From positions 434,001 to 498,000 of the forward strand of contig NBIV01000005.1 in NCBI GenBank assembly GCA_003194525.1: DNA of 64,000 bases, written 5' to 3'. Below, piece after piece: positions 21,151 through 33,463 of this stretch (position 1 is the stretch's first letter; every line of letters starts with the position of its first letter). Under the pieces are notes generated by a model. That model saw only the letters and a list, made by a program, of their open reading frames with translations, had not been told where the DNA came from and made no database searches. The DNA comes from Gracilariopsis chorda (Eukaryota > Rhodophyta > Florideophyceae > Gracilariales > Gracilariaceae). Position numbers and translations under genes: made by a program.

Positions 21151-21865
21151 GCGTATGGCCCTGATGATGTGGGCTGTTTGGACAGTAAAGGAATGGATAA
21201 AGGTACATCAATGACGATCGGTTGGTGATTACGCTCTCGAGCGGGGCAGCACTCATTTCTTATGGAAGAAGGTAGAAACTCCATTCCACAGACAGGCCGA
21301 AAACCCATAACCCCGTCTCTGTTAGCCTATGAGCTTGAACCGGAGAGAGGATAACTGCAGTGTTACATACGTCTTGCTTGTTTGTACTTCAGAACCTCCA
21401 AGCACAAGTACCTAAGATGAATGCGCATGGATCTTGGATGCAATTTTCTGAAGCTGTTACTGCTTTCACTTTGCTCGCAAAATCCGACATCAAAAACGCT
21501 CCGACATTTTCTGTTCGGGCTAACTCTGCGCCAAAAGCCAAGGGTTTTGATGCTATATCTACAACAAATGACTTACTTTACGTACAGTTCGATTACATCG
21601 GTTCTAGGGCAGTACGAGAAGACGACGCCAACTGTCAGTTCGCTTTCTCGTTCTGCAAAATCGGTTTTTACCACTAGTTCCCGATCTTCAAAACTCAAGC
21701 AGCTGCCAAACTCCAAGCCTCGTTTGAATTCTTAGCAGTTGACAGACCTCAAGTCTAAATCGAAAAGTAGAACCCGTCAAAAGTATGGGCATTGGCCTAG
21801 TGATCACAAGAACAATGTCTCTTTGAAGAATGGAATACTATCATTTGACTCTCCACAGAATAGTA
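21151..21865. other. No gene seen
   Basis: The 715 bp between the oxidoreductase stop and the left end of the Tigger element contain only short ORFs (for example 21360-21677) with no motifs. No feature beyond the TA at 21864-21865, which is the transposon target site. Confidence 0.45.
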
Positions 21866-21892
21866 CAGAGTAAAGTCTCGATAATATGAACC
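21866..21892 (+). repeat. Left terminal inverted repeat of Tigger element
   Basis: Starts CAGAGTAAAGTCTCGATAA directly after TA; the first 19 bases match the right end perfectly. Confidence 0.9.
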
Positions 21893-22403
21893 AAAAGGTG
21901 GCGCATCTTGGCGACCTGGAAAGTTCACATTACCGAGGCGTTCACACTACCGAAGCTGACTTTCAGTAAGAATTTGACACGTGGCCATGGGTCGACCATG
22001 TACGTCTGTATCCTATGCAACTTTCCGACGCCCAGCAGTCATATCTCCCAGCATGCACGTTCTCTTGCGGTGCTCAGAACACATTCAGAGAATCCATGGA
22101 TAGCAAAGAAGACATCGTTTACATTTCCACCCCTGCCGGGCTCCGTACGGTCGATCCAGTCCATGACATCGCAAACCAGACAGATAACCTCCGTACCCAT
22201 CCTGTGTCGCAAAAAAGACGCGATGTTTGTGTCAGCCAGCGTATCGAGGCGTGAACAATTCTCAATTTAAAAACAGTGCGTCCAAAATCATTGCAAAAAT
22301 CAACCCATCCATATAGAAGCCCTAGAAACAATCGAAAGTTGCGTTGAAGCACGTGGTTGTCAAAACCACATTATGCGCTTGGGTGAAGAACAGACATAAT
22401 ACA

Positions 22404-24183
22404 ATGGCAACGAATCCTCAAAGCCGCAGCATGTCAAAACGTAGGCGGCTCAAACCTGGCAGATATCCGCAAATTGAACACGCTCTTACGACGTACATCA
22501 GCGATGTCATATTGTACCCACGATATGAATCCCTGTTCCATGAAAACGTGGTACGAAAACGGTCCTTAAAAGTCAAGGACGAGAGGCTCAAGACATTCAC
22601 CGCAATAGTGACGGAATGTACTGAATAACATTTGCAAAAGCTTAGTGATGAAGCCCAGAACCTTCAAAGGTTTCTGGCCAGTCATATGTGGTATCGAAAA
22701 GTATATGATTCGCAATGGCTTCTCAAGTAAGAAGACGGATGGTAAGGCCAAGCATTTCGAAGAGTCCTTCGTTGGTGAGGCCAGACATAACATGGACAGA
22801 GAGGTTGCTCACTATCCATTTTCGTGCATAATGAATACAGAAGAAGTTGAACTGCTATACAGATCACTACCCAGTCGCGCAATTTTCCAAGATAGAACGG
22901 CATACGAGCCACTCAAAGGCAGGCTCACCGACATGTTAAATATATTTTCTGTCGGAACCAAGGCCTCTTTGACAATAATTGGGAGATGTAAACGTTGTCG
23001 AAGCTTTCCTCCGCATTTCAGTGGCCAGCGGGATCTCAAAATTTACTACATGTCACAGCAGAACGCCCCAAATACGAAGAATATCTGGAATCAAATCTTC
23101 TTTGGCTTTGACAAGTTTGCAGGGTTGCAGGGCGAAACAGTTATTGATGTCGTTGAAAATTGCTCATCACATAACATTGAGTACCAAAGCTTCGCAAATC
23201 TTAACTGCTCATTCCTTCCAACAAACCTTACGTCGCACTTACAGCCCGTCGATGCTGCTCTTGGACGCTCATTCAAGTGTCATTTCCACCATCTCCTCGT
23301 GCAACATATTTTGGGTCAGATTGAAACGCAATTGCATCGCGTGCCGTTGGAGCGGGAGCTGTTCAATCTTCGAAAGGTTTCCACGGTGTATGATGGGGTA
23401 CGGCTCATGGCGAGAGCCTGGGATCTGGTTCCTAACAGTTTAATACTGAACTCATGGCTCGCAACAGACATTCTCCCACCATTACACAGAGAAGCTGTCT
23501 TGAAGTTGCGCCAGGAGCGCGGTGATGTTACTAGATGTGCTGCACGTTCTAGTTCTTCTTTTCTACCGCAATATATACGCAATGAACATAAGAAGACTGC
23601 CCAAACGGCTTTCTACAGAAGAGAGCTGTATTTGAATGCGGAGAACTGTCCCGAAACTGTGGTCGAGGGTGATGTATTTAATGCTCTAAAGTACAAAGAT
23701 ACGCAAGAAGACCCTACACCTAGTTTTTCGAGCGATATTGCGGAGCTGAATGCTACTGGCGTGTTGCCTCAAATAGATTCGCAGGAGATGGGGCACATGT
23801 TGGAGGTGGAGCAAAGTCTTCCTGTTGCAGAGACTATCTCAGAGAAAACGGCCTTCATGGAGGCTATAGCGGTCGGGCTTGAGGATATATCAGCATTCAA
23901 CGAAGTGGAAAGTACTGTTGAGGACCAGAATTTCGATGACGATGAACCGTCTGTTGTACCTGCAGAGACTCTAAGACACAGCAAACCGTCCGTGCTGCGG
24001 TATCCAAGCGCATTGCAAGATGAGTTTACAGAATTGAACAGTGCAATGTTGCCAGAGGACTTTGTTCAATCTCAGACTCCTATGAAGTTGAAGTCAATTT
24101 ACCCGGAGAAGCTTGACAGGGTCAGAAAACTACAGCGTGATAATATGAGGCAATCACGTCTTAATGCTTTTTGCAAGGAGTAA
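22404..24183 (+). pseudogene. Tigger-type transposase, broken
   Basis: The gene starts at ATG 22404. A CENP-B-like helix-turn-helix region reads past a TAA at 22626-22628 (FLASHMWY matches the F-AS-gW consensus), then the frame shifts near 22730 into the long downstream ORF ending at 24183. In that ORF the DDE nuclease is recognisable by NTEEVELLYRSLPSR, DVVENCSSHN and NLTSHLQPVDAALGRSFK. The third catalytic Asp (QPVD) is kept, but the first two positions, usually Asp in DET and DN, read Glu. The C-terminal part is acidic. With a stop, a frameshift and two altered catalytic residues it is not functional. Confidence 0.85.
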
Positions 24184-24392
24184 TAAGGCATCAAAAGAAT
24201 TTGATTTATAGTCTTTGTAGTGTGAGCTTTACGATTTGGTGGAGGTCGAATGTTCGCTTTGCCGAGATGTTCATCTTAGGAAGACGAGTTCATATTAGCT
24301 GTCGTGAACCTGCGTCTATACCTATAAAAACGAATGTGGCACCCTCTGTTGAATGCTTGGGTTCATTGTACCGTGACTGTTCACTCTATCGC

Positions 24393-24420
24393 GGACTCAT
24401 TTTATCGAGACTTTACTCTG
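24393..24420 (-). repeat. Right terminal inverted repeat of Tigger element
   Basis: Ends TTATCGAGACTTTACTCTG followed by TA; perfect complement of the outer 19 bases of the left end. Confidence 0.9.
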
Positions 24421-26554
24421 TATCCAAAACCGAAAGGTTCTTGCATTCATCATCGGTCACTTTCCCGTCTGGGCCAAGCTCTCCTCGCTTATATCTGTTC
24501 TTCCTCTGCTAGATTGTGGCGCTCCAAATGGTGGTATTGGGGAAAAGGGTCATCTTTACCGCGTTCACATGTTTGTGAATACCGGAACCTAGTGCTCAAT
24601 TCTCTACCATAGGAAGTATCAGAGCGACCGTACTGGCAGTATGGTACCAGTAGCTACTCTAGCGACCCCCGAAGGATAATTGGATCCTTTTTACTTCTAC
24701 TGAGGACTGACAACGGTCCATTGTCTATATAATGCATCTCGTTATTGAAGGCTCTTCGCGTTTTGTTATCTGCCGCAATTTACCGCGTAAATATGGTCCA
24801 CGCTAGTGACAATTTCCCACAACTACGCACAGTTGATGCTAGTACCCCCACAGATCAGCCTCGCCAATCATGATATGCATTGTTAAATTCAACATATTAC
24901 ATTCACATATCATGCTACCCCTTTATCTTAGGGAAGGTTATCACAAATTTTCTGTACCGCATCAACTATTTCCGATTCTAGTGAACTGATATCAAGCCGA
25001 GCGTGGCGTGATGTCAAAAATATTGTTGACAAGGTCCATAAATAGCTATTGTGGTCACTTGTCATACTCTGATATTATTACTCTACTGGAACGCAACAAC
25101 TTATGAAATGAAACTATCAACAAGTATTTTACAAACAATCTGGAAGAATGCGCCATCTGTTCGACTACTATCGGTAGGAACAGATACACTGTTTTAGTGT
25201 TCTATTGTATCGATTAACTCCTCGACGAAGGGCTGCGTCGAGGGTTATCGTGACTACGCACAGTTTTCGTTCACCACCTTTCTTTGTGTTTATCAGATTG
25301 TACAGTCTAACCCGCTGTACCTTATCCGTTTGGTGTCTTCCGTTGCTTGTTCACTATATAAGCGCCACGCCGCAGTGTCTTGCTTCCTACTAAAATGGAA
25401 AATCCTCAAGTTGCCGCTACTCAGTTCTCTCCTGTTGTTATACTATCATAAACGACCGTTATCAGTTGTCTTGCCATTTCTAGCTACTACGGTTTTCCTT
25501 CATAGTCGGTGTCACGAACGCCAATTTACAGTTGATTTTTGGTCTTCATCATCGCTCTGTACGCTCACGCTGGAGTGGCGTCTTCAGTTAACACAAACAG
25601 CTCTTGGCCAATTTGTTATACATAACGTTCAAATGAGCTGTTTATTTACTAGTTCTAGAGTTCGGTCTCTTGAAAATACCAAAATTGTGGGGCTTGCAAT
25701 ATATACTAAGACGTATGGGTCCCGTAAATGCAAACTCGGGCCTTGAGGTCTGCGCAAGTATACTCTGGTAGTCGTGGTAAGGGTTAGCGGTCAGAAGGGC
25801 TTAACTTGCAACACATTCATAACATTAAAAATGGAAAATTTTGCACAGCTTTTGGTATCTCCCGCACCAATGGTAAACAAAGAAGGGCTTAACTTGAGAC
25901 AAAGGCAAAGCTTGGACTTCTTATCGTCTCTTGAAACTTGTGTTCTGTTTTGGCATAGTAGCACTGATTTTTGTTAGTATAAGCCCCAATAGTGCAAACT
26001 ATGGCAAAAAGAACTTAGTAGTTGTGGCACTGTTAAGATAACGGACGTTCTTGCTTTTTTTTAGGGCAATGCAATGCCAAACGAGTTTGGTGCACGGATT
26101 GTAAAAAGAAGCCAACAGCTGCACAATAAACGTTAACCAAAACTTAAACGCTTCTTTGCACTGCCTATCTACTATTCTCTCTTCTAAATGCAAGACGAAA
26201 ATGCTTTTACCCTTGAGTATTTCACATTCCAAGTTCTCAGCCACTTTATTGAAGCTATGAAGGGTACCTTTTTGTCGATTTTGGCACTCCCAAAACCCAG
26301 AGCTCCTGCGATTGACATCATAATCTGTTTTCTGTTTCAATTTGGATCTGCACGAGAAGTAAAATTTTTACAAACCAAAAGTTTCCTACTTAAAAAAAAG
26401 ACAAACAGGTTTTTCTCATCTTCAGTCACATTTTTGGCAAAAACTTCGTCTCAACTTAAGCCCTGTCTCAAGCTAAGGCCTTCTGACTGCTAAACCTTTA
26501 CCTGATTTGGACTGGATCGGACACAATTTATGGCCTCTATCTGGATTGTACAGT
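24421..26554. other. AT-rich, no gene seen
   Basis: About 2.1 kb with short ORFs only and no recognised motif. It separates the Tigger element from the gypsy LTR and is probably old repeat debris. Confidence 0.45.
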
Positions 26555-26708
26555 TGGACATTTCTCACTGGCGTGCATGGCACGCCAGCTCCCAGAGAGA
26601 TATTTAATTGGCCCTCCGACGATCTCGTTGGAGTGCCAAAGTCCATAAAAGCCGGTCTCTCGCCGTTTCCCATCCAAAGGGGGAGGTAAGCCACTCTGTT
26701 GCTTTTCA
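26555..26708 (+). repeat. Gypsy LTR 3' portion
   Basis: Aligns over about 154 bp with 52751-52903, starting TGGACATTTCTCACTGGCG and ending at CA. Similarity stops right there, as expected at an LTR end. A TATA-like CCATAAAAGCCGG near 26640-26656 is conserved in both copies and could be the LTR promoter. Confidence 0.75.
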
Positions 26709-26726
26709 TGGTACTCTCGAGAAGGG
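26709..26726 (+). other. Candidate primer-binding site
   Basis: TGGTACTCTCGAGAAGGG directly follows the terminal CA of the LTR. A TGG start is the complement of a tRNA CCA end; the priming tRNA was not identified. Confidence 0.4.
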
Positions 26727-26739
26727 CCTTTTTAGAACA

Positions 26740-29700
26740 ATGTCATCGTCCCAAGTAATTGTGTTTAATGGGGAACATGACCCAGACTTAGCCAAGTTCT
26801 TCTTATTCTTTGACAATGTTATAGCGAAAGGTGCCAAGGATTCGGAAAAAGGAACGCAGCTCTTGCCGTGTTTGATGGGAAAAGTGTTTGACTTCTACTA
26901 CGGAACCTACGAATACGAGGGACAGTTAATGAAAGAAGCATATGATTACGCTCCTGTGAAGCAAGTCATGATTGAAGAATTTTCTGAGTTGGTCAGTTAG
27001 GAAGAGTAAATCCGAAGTGCAATGAATTGTAGGCTCCGTCCATTGGACATGGCTAGTTCTCTGACAGAGATGGATGTGGCTTTCAAGAAGGCAAACTTCA
27101 AAGATGAAGTTAAGTTTGGACTGCTGAGAAACGCAGTAATGGAACATATGGACCTGGCTCAATACGTGTTGCTGAGAGCTGCAAGTGACTACTAGTCACT
27201 CAAGCTTACCATCTGAAACTATGTTCGTTGCCGAGAAACTTTCACTGAAGCCCATATTGGGAAAGGGAAGGGAGAAACCACACGCTACAAGAATTCTCCG
27301 TCGTCCCGAACAAACCGTGAAGTCACTGGAAAATAAGGTAGAAGACCTCACTTCTCAGATAACGGAACTTACTATTTTGGTTAAGAAGAAACAAACTTCG
27401 AACGAGGAGAACAATGTTCGTGTCTGTTCATTCTGTCTCAAGCCGGGACATAGAGCGAACCGCTGTGACAAAAATCCTCACCGGAATACTAGATGCCCAC
27501 GATGTAAGAAGATGGGGCACTCAGAAGCTACATTTTGATCAAAACCGCAGATGCCAGAACCAGCCATGGCCACTAATGACATACATATGAAAGTAGAAGT
27601 AGACAAACCGAAAAACTCTGGAGAGGATAAAGAGTACATTGTGGGGATAGTGACTGGAGAAGTGCAAGAAGAAGAGAATTTAAATGCTACGAAGAGAGAC
27701 GGTAAAGGCAGGGCACTGCAAAAGCTGCCAAAGACAGGAAGGATGGCTGTGAAAGAGTTGCTCAACCCTCAACTCGGTTCTGTGATTGACTTCACGAAAG
27801 TTTTACCAAGCAGAAAGAGGGTTAAGCCCAAACTTCGCAAACCGGCACGGAAGAAGTCTCACACGGCCCGAAAAGATGCAATTTCAGACTTTGTGGGAAG
27901 CTACAATGTACTTATCCAGCTGGAAAATGCTTCATTTGGTCTCAAGTTTGGCCAGCTGCTCCGTGTAGATGCCGAAGAGGCAAAAAGACACATCCAAAAA
28001 CTGTTTGTGAAGAACGCTAGAAGTTAGAAGGTTGCTGTCGCGCATAAGCCTGGAAGTATCAGAAGATTAAAAGTTGTGAAGATGAAGCTATTCGGAACTA
28101 AAGCCAACGCACTGCTAGACTCAGTAGTAATGCCAAATCTTCTCTCCAGTTCTCTGATAGAAGAACTTATGCTCTCACCAGAAGCAACCACGAGGAAGAT
28201 TAATGTCGCCAATTGAAGCTCGAGTGTAGTACGAGGCGTCGTCAAAGACGTTCCTGTGTTGTTCGGTGAACCAAAACCTTGCTAAACTTCCTGGTTGTGG
28301 ATGGCCCAACAGTGGACGTGATTATCGGTTCCCCGAGCTTAGAAAACACTCAAGCTTGCATCGACATGGGGAATCATACCGTGACCGTGGCTATAGAAGA
28401 AGAGGAATCTGTATTAGATCTCGATTATGACGAACGCATCCCTGATGTGGATGGATCCGAGACCGATAGTGAGGATTCCACCTCAGACTCAGAAATATAT
28501 CGAGCGTATTCCAGCTCCGAGATTGATGAGGAGCAAGAGCTTGTTGTGGCTCTAGCAAAGGAGATCGAATCACACCCGACAATGAATGGTGACTATGAAG
28601 GGGAAGGGAACATTCTCCTGCTCTTAGAAGAAGATGAAGATAGTGATATTGAGGAAGAGGACCTACATGTGCTAACCCTGACTGAAGAGGAAGAAGACCT
28701 AAAATCGGCATTACTCGTGACAAAGGTCAAGCATCTTTCATAACGGGCACAGAGGCAGCTCTCTACAACACTTATAAACTCAAGGACCGTTGCTTGGTCC
28801 CTGGAGGGCCTCAAACCTGGTGATATCCCTGTCAAGCATTCTTTTGAGTTAAGGAATCCAGAACCTCTAACGTTTCGGGCAAGACGTCTCCCACCGCGAA
28901 ATAAATATTTGTTAAGGAATGAGATTGACAAAATGCCTCGTGCAGGAATCATCACACGAGCAAACTCTGCCTGGCCTTTCCCCATTGTAATCGTGACAAA
29001 TGAGGATGAAAGCCTGAGAATTTGCGTGGACTGCTGTGCATTGAATGCCAAAATGAAGTCTGATCGATGGCCATTACCACTCATAGAAGAACTATTTGAT
29101 AACCTTAGTGGATCCTCATTATTCACAACTTTAGATTTGTTTTCAGGATATTGGCAAGTGAAGATGGCCGTGGGGTGCAAAGAGATGACGACTTTCATCT
29201 GCAGATTCGGTACATTAAAGTTTGAAGTCATGCCATTTGGATTGATGAATGCACCTGCCACATTTAAAAGAATGATGAACGCCGTCCTGAAAGACTTATC
29301 CTTCGTCCGCGTTTACTTGGATGACGTTGTAACCTTCTCCGACAATGTAGAGGATCATCTAATGCATTGCGAAAAAGTAATTGGCAGGATTGCCTCGCAC
29401 GGGTTGAAGATTAAGCTGACTAAATTTAGTTTTGCGCAGCTTTTGGGACATAGGAATCGCGAAGGACCCAGAGAAGATCAAAGCTATACAGGAATCCCCA
29501 CACCCAACCTCCGCGACGGAGCTAAGAAGTTTCCTTGGATTGGGCAGTTACTGTCGACGATCTATACCTAGGTTTGCTCAAGCATCTGCTGCCTTGCATG
29601 AGGCCACATCTCCAAAGTAAACGTGGCGCTGGACCCAAGAAATGGAAGAAGCTTTCTTATATCTCAATGCGAAGCTGGTGAAACCACCTGTTCTAGGGTT

Positions 29701-31360
29701 TCCAGACTTTGATGAACCTTTCATAGTCGAAACAGATGCATCCAGTGTTTCCCTACTGGCAGTCTTTTCTCAGAAGAAAAAAGGCAAGCTACATCCAGTA
29801 CAGCTTGCTGGTCGTACGATGACTGCCACTGAGAGACGTTATTCAGCCTTCGAACGGGAAGCGTTAGCCGTCATCCTTGCGCTGAAAAAGTTTCGTGTTT
29901 ATTTGTTATCTTATCTACCATTCAAACTCATTACTGATCATCAGGCCTTGCAGTATGCGTTTAGAAAACGGGATATCCACGGGAGACTTGCAAGATGGAT
30001 GGATTTTCTTTCGGAATATGAGTTTGAGATAAAGTACAGGCCGGGGCCAAGTAATTGTGTTGCATATTACTTGTCGCTCATAGAATTATCTGCAGATCAA
30101 AACAAAGATGAAACCGTAATGGCAGTTTCTTCAGAAGAACCGATATTCGAAGATTTAGAGCAATTCCTTGTTGATACAGGGAACTAAATATTGGGATTGA
30201 CATTGAAAGCTAAGGATCCCCTCGCACGTCGCAAGATGAAGAGGGACGCTAAGAATTATATGGTATGGAACGAAAGACCCTTTCGTAGGACGAAGAAAGG
30301 GCTCTTGGTGATAGCCGGGATAGGAAAGCGACTACAGATCATAAGGAGTTTTCATGATGATATTGGACACTGGGACGTTAATAGTACCAAGCAATTTGTG
30401 CTAGAATGTTACTGGTGCCCAGAGGTATATAACCATGTTGTGGCGTATGTGAAAAGTTGTGATGGGTGCCAGTCAGCAAAGAATATTCCGACGTATCGAA
30501 TTACGCTGCGATACCAATTTACGGGCTTATTTCATACGTGTTCTATCGATTTTGCTGGGCTTCTGCTCACGACAGTCCGGAAGAATCGATTCATGTTGGT
30601 AGGAGTAGAACAGGTAACAGTCTGGCCGATTGCGAAAGCCACACCGTCATCCACCACAAAGGAAGTGGTTGAATTTCTTAAGGAAGAGATTGTGGCCTCA
30701 TTTGGCCCACCTCGCTTTGTGGTCTCTGATAATGCTAATAGTTTTACTGCAAAGGCTCCGTCAGAATTCAAAAAACCCGACGGCATCACCTGGAAGACAG
30801 TGATGGCGTATGTACCAATGTCTAATGCCAAAGCTGAACGGATGATTGGCATTCTAAAGAATTCCATGATGAAGAGCATCTTAAAGTGCCAAGATCCTTG
30901 GGACAAAGTTCTATAGAAGGGAATATATGGATACAGGCGCAGTCATCTAAGTAAGGGGCCTTCTCCATTTGAATTGCAGAATGGTGTTCGTCCACTCATG
31001 TTGCAAGATGATCCGTACGCTCTCGTCATAAGCGGTGGCGACTTACATTGTGCGGTGGAATTAGAGTCTGCCTTGCGTCAAAGAGCCACGCGAGCCCTGA
31101 AGCACGCAAACTACCAGCGAGCTGCTAAGGATAAAGTGTTTCGGATAGGAAACGAAGTACTAGTAGCTCAAGGAGCAAGTATGAACAAAGCCAAGAAATG
31201 TCCTCCGTTTACATCCAAGTTCTATGGTCCTTGTACGATCATTAGAGCTAAGCATCCTGCTTTTAATCTAAGTTCAAAGCATGAAGAGGTAATAGGGAGT
31301 CCTATTGACGCTCGACTCCTGGTCCAATATGTAAGAATACCAACGATTCTAAAGAACTGA
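26740..31360 (+). pseudogene. gypsy gag-pol, broken
   Basis: Gag begins at ATG 26740 and breaks at TAG 26998. Two zinc knuckles (CSFCLKPGHRANRC and CPRCKKMGH) lie near 27425-27530, followed by TGA and, further on, TAG 28025. Protease-like NFLVVDGPTVDVIIGSPSL is near 28280. Reverse transcriptase spans 28.9-29.6 kb with LFTTLDLFSGYWQVKM and the YLDD box near 29315; RNase H has FIVETDASSVSLLAVF and ERRYSAFEREALAVI (29.7-29.9 kb). Integrase (30.2-30.9 kb) has the HHCC finger and DDE residues in CSIDFAG, VVSDNANSF and NAKAERMIG. Stops at 29618, 30185 and 30914 and at least three frame changes show it is dead. Most downstream pieces share one frame, so many breaks are single substitutions. Confidence 0.85.
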
Positions 31361-31534
31361 AAGGAAGGTGAACTCGGATAAGTAGTTGGCTAAACAAATA
31401 TAGTATAAAAAATTGATATAGGATCTTAGAAAAGCAGATGCATGTATGCAATTTTGTCGCAGTTTATTGAATCAATGCATAGGGGTTGAATGACTAGCCC
31501 TTGATGAAGAACCTAATCGAGGACTATAGCTTTC

Positions 31535-32747
31535 TACTCACGATGTGACTTATGTCTGCGGTGACGCTTACTATGCTTGTTGTGACGGTGACGGGTGCGC
31601 TTCGAGTTACTTCTCGTCGTTAATACTAGTTTCCGGATTTCAGATACATACATGAATGTCGAGCCACCACCAACACATCGTTCTAAAGCTTGGTCGCATA
31701 ACTAGAGCCGATAAGCTTCAGCACAGTATAGAGTCAGTTTGCGATCTGTATAGATTGCAATGGTATGATAAACTCCGCCGTAACCACGAAGTGTTAACAA
31801 TAGACACCCATAGGAAGGTTGGTAATCTGGCGTAGGGAAAGCGTGGTACCAAACTGAACTTTTCCCAGGTTCTTATCTCTCTGCGACAGCTGCTTCTGAA
31901 GATCACGAAGTTCCCTGATCCGTGGAGGAGGAATCCCAAAGTTCTCGAATGCTTCCAGGTAATCAAGGAACGTACCCCAATAATCATGACAGACAGGCGA
32001 TTGGAGTGCAAACAATCCGTTACAAAGCGCTGCGGGGAGACAAAGGCTCGTATCTTCTCGGGAGCGAATAGGATGCGCATTCTGAAGTTCGTAACCCCGA
32101 AGGTCGGGGTTGTCTTCACGGGACCCCCCGGTCGACATTTTTAAGTAACGTCCCGGATGGTGAGAGCACCACTCGACAATCGCGGAGATTGCTATGATAC
32201 TACCGTCAGTTCCAAACCTGAATCGATAAGAAGGCGAGAACTTATGAGTATGATTTTTGAGAGTGCCGGAAATGCGAATAGTATACAAATGGATCACATG
32301 TTTCTGTTTGGTGACTTCGTCGACGCCAAAGTACCAGTGGTCCTTGTATATATCCTTCTGAATCATCTAGGCACAACCCGGCAGCGCCGAATGATTTGTG
32401 TTGTCTCGCACAGATAGTATAAGTCCGCGGCGATACAAATCTGCGAATGAATACTCCCTCCATGGACCGTCATCGACAAATAGTAGGATATGGGGCCCAA
32501 GCAGTTGAAAGAACTCTTCCTTGGAGAACCTACCTTCATCAAACTTGGCACATCTGATAACATACTTCCTCGGGCCTACGGTTCCTGATTGTTCAGAAAC
32601 CTTGTTGACATCGCATCGGCTGGAATACTTCCGGATAATGCCCTCGCAAACACTTTACGGCACTTTCTTGGCAGCTTTGGTAGCGATTCGTTTTTTCGGG
32701 ATCTCACCTCCAAGAGTCCTCTCAGTAGTGGTGTGGGCTCGAGCCAT
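31535..32747 (-). pseudogene. Decayed ORF starting with a histone H3 tail-like peptide
   Basis: From ATG 32747 the first 30 codons align gap-free with the histone H3 N-terminal tail: MAR at the start, GG at H3 positions 12-13, P16, K18, ATKAA at 21-25 and K27 are identical (14 of the first 28). H3 K4 is His, R8 is Glu and K9 is Arg. TAA follows at 32655-32657. The same frame continues past it (EEFFQLLGPHILLFVDDGPW), past TAG 32367-32369, into DHWYFGVDEVTKQKHVIHLYTIRISG, HPGRYLKM, and a cysteine-protease-like SLCLPAALCNGLFAL, to TAA at 31794. Readable frame fragments then lead to a basic end (RTRHRHNKHSKRHRRHKSHR) with stop at 31535. No histone fold is present. I do not recognise the family; a transposon or expanded gene family is likely given the location. 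Confidence 0.5.
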
Positions 32748-32960
32748 CTTCAAGTTGTGTTCTGCTACTATAACGCTGAAAGCCAATTTCTATTGAGAGT
32801 ATACTAGGGGACTAGAACCCCACTTTAGTACTTCTTAATTAATATGAAGTGGGCTTACAGTACATCCACAGCAGCCAAACTAATGAAGATAGTTATCTTG
32901 GTGACGACGAAGTAATCAGTAGGGCTGCGTAACAGGCAAACGGGACCGGGTGACGACCAT

Positions 32961-33048
32961 GCGCTACAGTGTGGAGAGGTAGGCGCTGCAGTGTGGGGAG
33001 GCAAGCGCGACAGTGTACGAAGCAGGCCCAACAGTGTAGGGAGGCAAG
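32961..33048. repeat. Four-unit minisatellite, 21-22 bp
   Basis: Degenerate tandem units of the type GCGCTGCAGTGTGGGGAGGCAA occur four times between 32961 and 33048, sharing the core CAGTGT. It lies between the divergent decayed ORFs at 32747 (minus) and 33464 (plus). Confidence 0.75.
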
Positions 33049-33463
33049 CGTAACCCTATGAACAGTGGTTCTGGGCCAGATAGGTACTGTAAAGGGCCAA
33101 TAAATGCTCGAAAACTGACTGTGGGTACCGAAACATGGCCACGCGATGGCCTTGTTGCACGAACTAATTTTTTAGAGTTTTTTAATTGGGACAGAAAATG
33201 TCCGTTGGGAGGTCAACCGATTTCAAACGGCCAGGAAGCTGCCGTTATTGTGCTGTAAATTAAGCGCTCTCAATCACTAAATCCATCGCTGCCGCATATC
33301 TCACGCACCGCCATGCGCTCATCTTCACCACGCTCACAGCGACATCGCAATCTGCCGGGCGCGTCTGCAAAGCACGTCGTCACGCTTCGTGCGCGACAAA
33401 GCGCGCCTCCGCTAAGCATTCACCGCCGCCCCGGCTCTAAAAGCCCGTCTCACAAAACCCCTC

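Larger units (their letters stand above)
21866..24420 (+). mobile_element. pogo/Tigger-like Tc1-mariner superfamily element
   Basis: A 2555-bp element delimited by terminal inverted repeats: both ends begin CAGAGTAAAGTCTCGATAA reading inward (21866-21884, and reverse complement at 24402-24420), with partial similarity continuing to about 27 bases. TA flanks both ends (21864-21865 and 24421-24422), the target duplication of this superfamily. Inside is a broken Tigger-type transposase on the plus strand. Because the TIRs are almost perfect while the gene is broken, the copy may have moved non-autonomously. Confidence 0.9.
26555..31360 (+). mobile_element. Decayed Ty3/gypsy LTR retrotransposon
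   Basis: Order of parts on the plus strand: LTR 3' portion (26555-26708), possible primer-binding site (from 26709), gag, two CCHC knuckles, protease region, reverse transcriptase, RNase H and integrase, the canonical gypsy order. No matching 3' LTR was found within the following 2 kb, so the right end is uncertain. Coding parts carry several stops and frameshifts. Confidence 0.85.
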
